NCBI GenBank assembly: GCA_011375465.1
Contig: DRZV01000102.1
Location: 1-22,450 of the forward strand
Source: Neomoorella mulderi
Lineage (GTDB): Bacteria > Bacillota > DSM-521 > Neomoorellales > Neomoorellaceae
Length of the DNA stretch: 22,450 bases
Direction: 5' to 3'
This document shows positions 15,649 through 22,450 of this stretch, one piece after another. How positions within the stretch are numbered: the first letter of the stretch is position 1; each line of letters starts with the position of its first letter. The notes beneath the pieces are model-generated. The model saw only the letters and a program-made list of their open reading frames with translations. It was not told the DNA's origin and searched no databases. The translations under genes were made by a program, and so were the position numbers.

Positions 15649-15678
15649 AAGCCGGCAAGGACCGCCTTGCCGGCTTTT
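15649..15678 (+). terminator. Terminator of the gcv operon
   Basis: AAGCCGGCAAGG (15649-15660) pairs perfectly over 12 bases with CCTTGCCGGCTT (15665-15676) around ACCG, leading into TTTTAT. It lies 13 bases after the gcvPB stop and 21 bases before the lipM-like start, so lipM transcription depends on read-through or an unseen promoter. Confidence 0.9.
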
Positions 15679-15699
15679 ATATTTAAGGGGCGAAAGAAA

Positions 15700-16515
15700 A
15701 TGGAAAAGTGGAGGCTCCTGGATACGGGTACAGCAGATCCCTTCACCAACATGGCCATAGACGAGGCCATTCTGTGGGAACATGCCGCCGGAGGTAATCT
15801 GCCCACCCTGCGCTTTTACGCCTGGGATCCTCCCACGATTTCTTTGGGTTATTTCCAGAGAGCAGACAAGGAGATAGATCTGGAGGCTGTGGCCCGGAGG
15901 AACCTGGGGCTGGTACGGCGCCTCACGGGGGGGCGGGCGGTACTCCACCACCACGAAGTTACCTACAGCGTGGTGGCCAGGGAGGATCACCCTCTGATGC
16001 AAGGGGGGGTTTTGCCCTCCTATCTGCGGTTGGCCAATGCCCTAGCTCAGGGGTTGAGGAATATGGGGGCCCCGGTGGAGCTGGCTTCGGGGAAGAAAAG
16101 GGCGGAGCGCACTTCAGCCGCCTGTTTTGATGCCCCTTCTTGGTATGAGATCACCTGGGAGGGTAAAAAGATAATAGGCAGCGCCCAGACCCGCAAGGGA
16201 GGGGTAGTTTTGCAACACGGCTCTATAATAATAAAGCTCAACGTGGAGGACCTGTTCGCGGTTTTAAAGATGCCCAATGAGGCTGTACGGGAGAGGCTGA
16301 AGGAGAAGTTCCTTCACCAGGCGGCAGGACTGGAGGACGTGTTAAATCGGCCGGTTTATCCTGAGGAAATAAAAGGCCATATTTTAAATGCCTTCAGGGA
16401 ATTGTACAATATGGAATTCGTTTCTGAAGGGCTGACCCCGGGGGAAGAAGCCCGGCTGCCAGAACTCAGGGCTAAATATGCCAGCCCCCAGTGGCTGTTC
16501 AAACACGGGGAATGA
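15700..16515 (+). CDS. lipM: Lipoate/octanoate transferase, LipM-like (LplA family fold)
   Basis: Biotin/lipoate A/B protein ligase fold, 271 residues. Motifs: NMAIDEAILWEH, PPTISLGYFQ, VRRLTGGRAVLHHHEVTYSVV and EGKKIIGSAQTRKGGVVLQHGSI (split over the Lys loop). The segment TSAACFDAPSWYEI carries Cys142, the position of the catalytic cysteine in LipM octanoyltransferases. Classical lipoate-protein ligases lack this Cys and have an extra C-terminal domain, absent here. LipM moves octanoate from acyl carrier protein to GcvH, and the position right after the gcv operon supports this, as in Bacillus. ATG 15700 is preferred because earlier in-frame codons lie within gcvPB. LplA activity cannot be excluded. 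Confidence 0.85.
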   Translation: MEKWRLLDTGTADPFTNMAIDEAILWEHAAGGNLPTLRFYAWDPPTISLGYFQRADKEIDLEAVARRNLGLVRRLTGGRAVLHHHEVTYSVVAREDHPLMQGGVLPSYLRLANALAQGLRNMGAPVELASGKKRAERTSAACFDAPSWYEITWEGKKIIGSAQTRKGGVVLQHGSIIIKLNVEDLFAVLKMPNEAVRERLKEKFLHQAAGLEDVLNRPVYPEEIKGHILNAFRELYNMEFVSEGLTPGEEARLPELRAKYASPQWLFKHGE

Positions 16516-16579
16516 AGGGGTTTTCTTTGGGGAAACCTAGTGAAGGAATAAAGATTATCGAAAGGGAGGTTTAATCTGT

Positions 16580-17047
16580 ATGGAAAGGGCTGTTTTCCCC
16601 GGAGGAGTATGGGTTGAATCTGTACCAGCCAGAGCCGGCAAGGAAGTTACCATATGCTATCATGGGCTCCTTTCCCAATGCGGGGCTGACAAAATATGGA
16701 TGCGGTCCGGCTACAGCCAGGGCAGATCTTGGGAGGATATCTACGATCATCCCATGGAAAGGACAGAAGGGGGTTGGATGAAAAAAGTTAAACTGGAAAA
16801 ACTAGGGACATTCAATTTCTGCTTCAAAGATAGCGCCAATAACTGGGACAACAATAACGGGCTCAACTGGAGCTTCACCGTACAATGGTATCTTCCAACC
16901 CCCCTGTGGCCCTCACCACTGGGACCGTGCCGTAGCGCAGGCTTATCATCTGTCCCAACCCGCAGGGCTCGAATCGGGAAGGCATCAGGAAGATATCACT
17001 GCCGGCGTAGATCCTGGAAGCCAGGGCGGAATCGAAACCTATCTTGA
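16580..17047 (+). CDS. Starch/glycogen-binding module (CBM25-like) protein with a chimeric 3' end
   Basis: ATG 16580 follows AAAGGGAGG, about 11 bases away. The first ~103 residues form one beta-rich domain (GGVWVESVPARAGKEVTICY; CGADKIWMRSGYSQ; NFCFKDSANNWDNNNGLNWS), resembling CBM25/26-type starch-binding modules with the W-DNN-G-NW signature. There is no signal peptide, so it should be cytoplasmic, perhaps bringing enzymes to glycogen. From about 16880-16890 the frame runs antisense through glgA and the remaining ~50 residues look like noise (Pro, Arg, Gly and Ser rich). The natural 3' end is therefore probably lost at a junction where the convergent glgA is cut too. The family call is by pattern and moderately sure. 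Confidence 0.6.
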   Translation: MERAVFPGGVWVESVPARAGKEVTICYHGLLSQCGADKIWMRSGYSQGRSWEDIYDHPMERTEGGWMKKVKLEKLGTFNFCFKDSANNWDNNNGLNWSFTVQWYLPTPLWPSPLGPCRSAGLSSVPTRRARIGKASGRYHCRRRSWKPGRNRNLS

Positions 17048-18093
17048 CCCCCATACGCTCCTTGTACCTTATCCTGTACTGGGAAAAAAGCCTCTGGTAG
17101 TGGTCTTCCCCGCTCCCCAGGAGGATGAACTGCACATCCCGGTGCAGGAGCTGGTCCAGAATGGCTGCCACCAGATCCAATCCCTTTTGGGGAACCAGGC
17201 GGGAAATCAGGCTCAGAACCGGCACATCCCTCACGGGTAAGCCCATCTCCTTCTGAAGGGCATACTTGTTTTCCTTCTTTTTTTCCAGGCTTTCTGCATC
17301 GTAATTTGCCGCCAGATGGGGATCGGTGGAGGGGTTGTAGATTTCGTAGTCTAAGCCGTTGAGAATGCCCCGGAGATCCCCTGCCCTCTTCCTCAAAAGG
17401 CCATCCAGCCCTTCTCCAAATTCAGGGGTTTGGATCTCCAGGGCGTATTTGGGGCTTACCGTACTTATCATATCGGCATAGATTATCCCCGCCTTCATAA
17501 AACTGACCTGGCCATAGAACTCGAGCTGATCGGGGGTGAAAAATTCCTCTCCCAGGGCCATTATCTTTAAAACCCCTTTGGGAAAAATACCCTGATACTG
17601 AAGGTTGTGGATGGTGAACACAGTGGCGGTATTTCTATAAAAGGGGTTATCTTCATGCTTTACTTTTAAAAACAGGGGCAGGGGCCCTGTCTGCCAATCG
17701 TTGCAATGGATGATATGGGGTTGAAAATCCAGCCAGGGCAACATGGATAAGATGGCTTTACAAAAAAATTGAAACGGGCAGCGTCGTCGGCGTAACAGTA
17801 CATGCCTTCCCGGCAGAAATATTTATAGTTATCCACCAGATATACACGGGTATGTCCCCCAGATGGGTCTTCCTTATGATCACCGTTTCCAGGCTGCCGT
17901 CCATTTCCACGGGGAGATCGGTGAGAGAATCCTTCTCCTTTATCCTGGCATAACAGGGCATGGCTATCCTTACCTCATGTCCCCGGGCAGCCAGGGCCTT
18001 GGGCAGGCTTCCCGCCACATCCGTCAACCCCCCGGTTTTGGCAAAGGGGGCCACTTCAGGAGAAACAGAAAGTATTTTTAACTTTTTAGACAA
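16875..18093 (-). pseudogene. glgA: Glycogen synthase GlgA (GT5), two frameshifts and missing C-terminus
   Basis: ADP-glucose-dependent chain elongation of glycogen. TTG 18093 follows AAGGAGGGAAGCC. The start has the ADP-glucose-binding KTGGLTDVAGSLPKAL. The frame is lost near 17848 (after DIPVY; the next frame reads VDNYKYFCREGMYC) and again at a 7-base T run at about 17761-17767 (next frame MLPWLDFQPHIIHCNDWQTG). Then TIHNLQYQGIFP, LISRLVPQKGLDLV and SRFEPCGLGQMISLRYG follow, all intact. One base missing at each site explains the frames. The ORF stops directly after RATGGLEDTI, about 75-80 residues short of normal, where it meets the CBM gene. Its start overlaps the galT stop by 16 bases, giving a galT-glgA operon. 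Confidence 0.85.
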
Positions 18094-19071
18094 AGGCTTC
18101 CCTCCTTATCCGTTATTTCCCTCAGGGATTGGGCTGCCAGCTCTGGAGGGGTGGGGTTTATAAATATCCCCGTTCCCCATTCAAAACCCGCGGTTATGGT
18201 CAAGCGGGGCAAAATCTCTATATGCCAGTGGTAAAAAGCATTTTTTTCCTGTATAGGGGCGGTTTTCAGGATGAGGTTGAAGGGGGGATCATGGGCAGCC
18301 ATTTTGAGCCGGTAGAGGATCTCTTTGAGAAACAAGGCCAGGCTCTCCAGGTTTGCCTCTTCCATCTGGGCAAAGTGGGGCTGATGCCTTAGAGGCAGAA
18401 TCAACACCTCCAGAGGGAAACGGGAAGCGAAGGGGCATAAGGCTACAAAATCCCTGTTCAGGCTTATTTTATGAGGTCGCAATACAGGCAGGTCCCCTTC
18501 TCCATCCAGCAATTTTCCAGAAGCCCCATCTCCCTCTCCAGGGAGGGGGGTACGAGAGGGGTGGCTATGAGCTGGCTGTGGGGGTGTTCCAAGGAGGCGC
18601 CGGCCACGGGCCCATAGTTTTTAAAAAGCTGTACATACTTCAGGTCCTTGTCTTGGCTTAGATCTAAAAAACGCTGGCGCCAGGCTTTCAGCACCAGCAC
18701 CGCCTCTTTTTTTTCCAGATCATAGAAGTTTTTATCATGGTGGGGGGGTTCTATGATCACCTCGTGGGTGCCGTATCCTTCCCGGGCGAGCAGAAGGCTG
18801 TTCCCTTTACCCTGGGTTTCCTGGCCATTTCTCCTGAGGGCCGGGAATTTATTGGGCACCACCCTGATCCTCCATCCGGGGGTATCGGGGGCCGTTCCCG
18901 GCTCCCGACAGGCCATTATCTCCGGAGGGGTTTCCTTTTCATTTTCCGGACAAAAGGGACAGGAAGAGGCTTCGTTTTTCTTATGGGACAAGGGGCGGAA
19001 ATCAGAAGGTCTTTTTCTGTAGCTATTATTACCCAGAAGCGGCTCAGGGGATCTAAACGCAGCTGAGGCAT
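18078..19071 (-). pseudogene. galT: Galactose-1-phosphate uridylyltransferase (GalT, HIT superfamily), two frameshifts
   Basis: Exchanges UMP between UDP-glucose and galactose-1-phosphate; Firmicute members beside glycogen genes may act on other sugar phosphates. The true start is ATG 19071 after GGGAGG, giving MPQLRLDPLSRFWVIIATE. One base is missing in the T5 run at 19012-19016, after which RPSDFRPLSHKKN and the zinc pair CPFC appear. The catalytic HPH is in GASLEHPHSQLIA. A second break at about 18466-18475, after CLYCDLI, resumes as SLNRDFVALCPFASRFPLEV; roughly 8-10 residues usual at this point are absent, so a small deletion is possible. The end has NAFYHWHIEILPRL, the second domain's His motif. 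The stop overlaps the glgA start. Confidence 0.85.
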
Positions 19072-19188
19072 GGCTGACCTCCCGTAATCGTTTCTGTATG
19101 ATTAGGTTTAACCTTTAGAGATAATTTATGCGGTATAAAAAACCCCTTATGAACCCCACAATAAGCTTGGAAAGGGCGGTGATGGCTT
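19072..19188. promoter_or_regulatory. Divergent galT / glycosyltransferase promoter region
   Basis: An AT-rich 117-base gap between divergent genes that must hold both promoters. AGGTT-T-AACCT (19104-19114) is an 11-base dyad that could be an operator. TATAAA at 19134-19139 may be the -10 for the rightward gene, but no good -35 is seen at 17 bases. Confidence 0.3.
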
Positions 19189-20500
19189 ATGAAGATACTG
19201 ATGCTCTCCTGGGAGTATCCTCCCCATAACGTAGGGGGATTGGGCCGTCATGTGGAGGATCTATCCCTTTCTTTGGCCAGGAGGGGACAGAGGATCCATG
19301 TGATAACCCTGGGCCCCCAGGAGGAGGAAGAAAAGCGGCCGGGCGTCTGGATACACCGGGTCGCCTCTTATCCCCTGCAATACCACGATTTTTTAACTTG
19401 GGTATTGCAGCTCAATATCCGTTTCCTGGAAAAGGCTATAGAGATCGTGGACCGATATGGGCCTTTCCACATAATCCATGGCCATGACTGGCTGGTGGCC
19501 TTTGCCGCCAGGGCGTTGAAACACGCCTATAGAGTTCCCCTGGTAGCCACCATCCATGCCATCGAGGCGGGCCGCAATCAGGGGCTCTGTAGCGACCTGC
19601 AGAGGTTCATCAACAGCGTGGAGTGGTGGCTCACCTACGAGGCCTGGAAGTGATAGTGTGCAGCCAGTACATGAGGGGCGAAGTGCAGGTTTATTCCAGC
19701 TGCCAGCGGATAAGGTGGAGGTGATACCCAATGGGGTGTACACACAAAAGTTTCAGGAACAGCAAGCCGATACTTCTTTATGGACCCCTCCGGTTTTCCC
19801 AGGGGATAAGATCATCTCCTTCGTGGGCAGGCTGGTGAGGGAAAAAGGGGTACACATCCTCTTGGAAGCCCTGCCCCAGATTTTATCCCTCTATCCCCGA
19901 GTCAGGCTTGTTATAGCAGGGCAAGGGCCTGCGGAGGGGAAACTGCGGCAGCGGGCTGCAGATCTGGGGATAAGCTCTCAGGTTCACTTTACCGGCTATA
20001 TAGATGACCGCCTCCGGAATCGGTGGTACAGGACGGCCCACGTGGCGGTCTTTCCCAGCCTCTATGAACCTTTTGGCATTGTGGCTCTGGAGGCCATGGC
20101 TGCGGGGACCCCGGTGGTGGTGAGCGATACCGGGGGTCTGGGGGAGATAGTGACCCACGGGGTGGACGGCCTCAAAGCCTATCCGGGCAACCCTTTCTCC
20201 TTGGCGGAGAATATACTCTTGGTCTTGAGGGAGGAAAATTTAGCCTGCACTTTAAGAGAAAATGCCCTAAAGAAGGTACGGGAAATCTACGACTGGGACA
20301 AAATAGCCCAAAGGACCCTCCTCCTCTACCAGGAGGTTTACAGCCGTTACCGTCAAAGCCCTTGGGGACGCCGTCCTTGGGATTTTTTGAACATATTCAG
20401 CCCCGGCCCCTCTGCCCGTAAAGAAGTGGCGGCCAGGCCCTATGACCTTATCCGCCATAGAGGAGCCCTCTTGAACCTGACCCGGGGCAGGGAAGTCTAA
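19189..20500 (+). pseudogene. Glycosyltransferase family 4 (glycogen-synthase-like), two frameshifts
   Basis: GT-B fold sugar transferase. The N-terminal domain begins MKILMLSWEYPPHNVGGLGR and has HIIHGHDWLVAFAARAL. The frame closes at a TGA at 19651. One missing G near 19650 restores VIVCSQYMRGEVQ, and one missing T near 19690-19692 restores LFQLPADKVEVIPNGV. The C-terminal nucleotide-sugar domain then reads ISFVGRLVREKGVHILLEAL, GYIDDRLRNRWYRTAHVAVF and the E-x7-E motif in PSLYEPFGIVALEAMAAGTP, intact. The rejoined protein is about 437 residues with a basic tail. ATG 19189 is the family start. Divergent from galT-glgA and followed 30 bases later by the DUF2225 gene. Donor and acceptor are unknown; an alpha-glucan is plausible from context. 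Confidence 0.8.
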
Positions 20501-20530
20501 AGACAAAGAATAAAGCGGGGGAGGAGAAAC

Positions 20531-21110
20531 ATGCATTCGTCCCTTTACGATAAGCGGTACAGATGCCTTTTTTGTGGACAAGAGTTCACCAATAAGAAAC
20601 CCAGAGCCAGCAGCATACGGCAGATAAGGAGGGATCCGGATTTTTGCGGCCACTACCAGGGGGAAAACCCCTATTTTTATGAGGTGGCCGTATGTCCCCC
20701 ACTGCGGCTATGCCTTTACTCCCGATTTCACCCCTGTAAAGAGGGAGAACAGGGAAAAGATAGAAAAAGAGTATACAAAAAAATTCGACATAAGGACTAT
20801 ACCGGGGTCCGTACCCTGGAAGACGCCCTCAAGGTGTTTAAACTGGCCCTCCTGTGCGGGAATTTAAATCAGGAAAGGAAAGGGATTTTGGCCCGGCTAT
20901 GCCTCTGAGCAGGAGAGCGAGGGGATAGCTGCCAAAGATAACGTGATCATCTATCTGATAGGTGAGCTTAAGGGGCGGCTGGGCTATCCCCAGGAGGCTA
21001 CAAAGTGGTTGGGGAGGCTGCTGCAGACCAGAAATTTAGAACCCTATTTAAAGAGGCTGCTCCAGGAGCGCTGGGAGATTTATCGCCAGCAGATATACCG
21101 GGATAATTAA
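20531..21110 (+). pseudogene. DUF2225 family protein, three frame breaks
   Basis: Uncharacterised Firmicute protein with an N-terminal four-Cys zinc site and a helical, TPR-like C-terminal part. ATG 20531 follows GGGGGAGGAG. RYRCLFCGQEFTNKKPRAS and DFCGHYQGENPYFYEV are followed by a 5-C run (20696-20700). Removing one C gives VCPHCGYAFTPDFTPV, completing the cysteine set. A missing A near 20792 moves the frame back to DYTGVRTLEDALKVFKLALL. The frame then stops at 20908, but the third frame continues EQESEGIAAKDNVIIYLIGE to a TAA at 21108-21110; some residues of the expected helix seem to be missing there. A terminator overlaps the end. No function is known. Confidence 0.75.
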
Positions 21111-21135
21111 AAATCCTCCAGCAGAAGGATTTTTT
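21109..21135 (+). terminator. Terminator after the DUF2225 gene
   Basis: AAAAATCCT (21109-21117) pairs with AGGATTTTT (21126-21134), with further T. The right arm and T run are at the same time the -35 part of the putative sigma-H promoter at 21124. Confidence 0.8.
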
Positions 21136-21152
21136 ATAAGGGAGGAGAATAT
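21124..21152 (+). promoter_or_regulatory. Sigma-H-like promoter upstream of the NAD-kinase-like gene
   Basis: GAAGGATTT (21124-21132), 14 bases, then GAATAT (21147-21152). It matches the sigma-H consensus at every specified position and is the best of the three copies. Confidence 0.5.
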
Positions 21153-21206
21153 TATAAATAAGTCAGAGGTATGTTTTAACGAGACATCCTCGGGAGATGA
21201 CACATC

Positions 21207-22340
21207 ATGAAAAAAAAGGTGGGCCTTATAGTAAACCCCATAGCAGGTATGGGGGGAAGGGTGGGCCTGAAAGGCACCGACGGCATTGAGACTGTTAAGA
21301 AGGCTTTGGAACTGGGGGCAGTGCCCCTGGCTCCCCGCCGGGCCAAAGAGGCCTTGGAAAAGCTGGTAGATCTGAAGGAAACCATAGAATTGATCACCTA
21401 TCCCTATGATATGGGAAAGGAGGAGGCCAGGGAGTGCGGGTTTGACCCCACTGTTATGGGTAATATCCAAAGGGGCCAGACCACCCCGGAGGATACCAAG
21501 AGGGCAGCCCGGGACATGTGGAAAGAGGGGGTGGATCTGCTCATCTTCGTGGGAGGGGACGGCACCGCTAGGGATATATGCGACGCCATAGACGCTAGGC
21601 TTCCTGTGGTGGGCATACCTGCAGGGGTTAAAATCCATTCGGCGGTTTATGCCACCAACCCTGCCATCGGGGGAGAGCTGGCCCGCTCCTTTCTGCTGGG
21701 AGAAATAACAGAACTGCGGGAGGCCGAGGTCATGGACATAGACGAAGAGGCCTTCCGCCAAGGCAGGCTCTCAGCGAAGCTGTACGGCTACCTCCTGGTC
21801 CCCTACAGGGAGGAATTTTTGCAGAACCTCAAGGTGGCCCAGGAGAGCGAAGCAGGGGCGCTGGACGGCATTGCCGAGAGGATCATAGAGATCATGGAGG
21901 ATGAGCCCGATTATATATATCTCATAGGACCTGGGACCACCACCAGGCCCATCATGGAGAAATTGGGTTTGCCCTATACCCTATTGGGGGTGGATGCCGT
22001 CTACCAGGGGAAGCTGGTGGGCAAAGATTTAAACGAGGCCCAGATACTGGAGCTCATAGAGGGGAAAAAGGCCAGGATCGTGGTTACGGTGATAGGGGGG
22101 CAAGGTTATATATTCGGCCGGGGTAATCAGCAGTTGAGTCCAGAAGTTATCAAGAGGGTGGGGAGGGAGAACATCTTCGTAGTAGCCCCTAAGAGCAAGA
22201 TACTGGCCCTGGAAAAGAAACCCCTTCTGGTGGATACCGGGGACAGGGAAGTGGAGGAGATGCTGAGCGGGTATATGAAGATCATAAACGGATACCGGGA
22301 AGAGATGTATTACAAGGTGGCTGCGGGGGTAAAACAGTAA
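21207..22340 (+). CDS. ATP-NAD kinase family protein (AcoX-like)
   Basis: 377 residues with the NAD/diacylglycerol kinase fold. The N-terminal KKKVGLIVNPIAGMGGRVGL and the diagnostic FVGGDGTARDICDAI nucleotide site are clear, followed by VVGIPAGVKIHSAVYATNP and YLIGPGTTTRPIMEKLGLP. It is longer than the housekeeping NAD kinase (about 290) and belongs to the large AcoX-like group, seen beside acetoin or oxidoreductase genes. Phosphorylation of NAD to NADP is likely but not proven for the group. ATG 21207 follows GGGAGATGACACATC. The next gene, a 2Fe-2S subunit, starts 25 bases downstream, pointing to a redox operon. Confidence 0.85.
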   Translation: MKKKVGLIVNPIAGMGGRVGLKGTDGIETVKKALELGAVPLAPRRAKEALEKLVDLKETIELITYPYDMGKEEARECGFDPTVMGNIQRGQTTPEDTKRAARDMWKEGVDLLIFVGGDGTARDICDAIDARLPVVGIPAGVKIHSAVYATNPAIGGELARSFLLGEITELREAEVMDIDEEAFRQGRLSAKLYGYLLVPYREEFLQNLKVAQESEAGALDGIAERIIEIMEDEPDYIYLIGPGTTTRPIMEKLGLPYTLLGVDAVYQGKLVGKDLNEAQILELIEGKKARIVVTVIGGQGYIFGRGNQQLSPEVIKRVGRENIFVVAPKSKILALEKKPLLVDTGDREVEEMLSGYMKIINGYREEMYYKVAAGVKQ

Positions 22341-22365
22341 GGCTTGACGGCGGGAGGGAAGGGCT

Positions 22366-22450
22366 ATGGAGATAACCATCAATGGAAGAACCATAAGGGC
22401 TCCTGAGGGGAGCACCATCATGGAGGCTGCCCATCTGGCGGGCATCTATA
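22366..22450 (+). CDS. N-terminus of a 2Fe-2S domain protein (redox complex subunit), cut by the window edge
   Basis: ATG 22366 follows GGGAGGGAAGGG. The 28 visible codons read like the plant-type ferredoxin fold at the start of NuoG, iron-only hydrogenase or formate dehydrogenase alpha subunits: MEITINGRTIRAPEGSTIME, then an AA-LAGIY stretch that normally leads to IPxLC. The cluster-binding cysteines lie beyond the edge, so the exact enzyme cannot be told. Confidence 0.7.
   Translation, partial: MEITINGRTIRAPEGSTIMEAAHLAGIY

Noticed and set aside
14184..15806. A 540-codon open frame on the minus strand opposite gcvPB
   Set aside because: It lies wholly antisense to a clearly recognised gcvPB, has a low-complexity Gly/His/Val-rich composition and no family motifs. 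It is a by-product of the codon bias of the real gene.
16890..17047. Genuine C-terminal domain of the CBM protein
   Set aside because: These codons are exactly antisense to well-conserved GlgA sequence (SRFEPCGLGQM region), so they are not an evolved domain.
20480..20516. A fourth sigma-H-like site (GCAGGGAAG ... AAAGAATAA) before the DUF2225 gene
   Set aside because: The gap between the halves is about 9 bases instead of 11-12, and it overlaps the end of the glycosyltransferase gene.
1..22450. CRISPR array, tRNA or rRNA genes, prophage or complete insertion sequence
   Set aside because: I saw no regularly spaced repeats, no tRNA-like cloverleaf in the intergenic gaps, no rRNA sequence and no transposase, integrase or phage structural genes.

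Overview
The window looks like chromosome from an anaerobic Firmicute of the Clostridia class, possibly thermophilic. The basis is the gene order pcrA-ligA-gatC-gatA-gatB, a split glycine decarboxylase (gcvPA + gcvPB), strong GGAGG-type ribosome binding sites with ATG, GTG and TTG starts, and heavy use of Arg AGG and Ile ATA codons. No ribosomal or tRNA gene is present, so the assignment rests on gene families and order only.

Layout. (1) 1-490: the tail of an upstream gene and a 32-residue membrane microprotein on +, two terminators, then two paralogous aromatic-rich membrane microproteins on -. (2) 633-1799: a membrane-anchored subtilisin-like protease with an I9-type propeptide, read in three pieces because of two compensating G-tract frameshifts. 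(3) 1852-2277: an unrecognised helical protein on -. (4) 2399-9794: an intact housekeeping operon with the helicase PcrA, NAD-dependent DNA ligase and the GatCAB amidotransferase, closed by a terminator; two TTCA-loop hairpins resembling an IS200/IS605 right end sit just before that terminator. (5) 9960-16515: an M20 amidohydrolase, then the glycine cleavage operon gcvT-gcvH-gcvPA-gcvPB and a LipM-type octanoyltransferase that probably lipoylates GcvH. (6) 16580-21110: a carbohydrate module with a starch-binding-domain protein, glycogen synthase, a GalT-type uridylyltransferase, a GT4 glycosyltransferase and a DUF2225 protein. The last four genes contain frameshifts, and the first two meet tail to tail at a junction that removes both 3' ends. 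(7) 21207-22450: an intact ATP-NAD kinase-family gene and the start of a 2Fe-2S subunit gene.

Two signals are not explained by gene content. First, three promoter-like elements, upstream of pcrA, gcvT and the NAD-kinase-like gene, share AGG(A/G)TTT, exactly 14 bases, then GAAT; this matches the sigma-H (Spo0H) consensus. Second, about eleven reading-frame breaks are concentrated in five genes, while eleven consecutive genes between them are perfectly open. Protein motifs survive on both sides of every break, so either the sequence is locally unreliable or the inactivation is very recent.

I did not find a convincing new defence or mobile system. The most novel-looking items are the tandem membrane microproteins, the repeated sigma-H-like elements, the hairpin leader before gcvT, and the solitary IS605-end-like hairpins.
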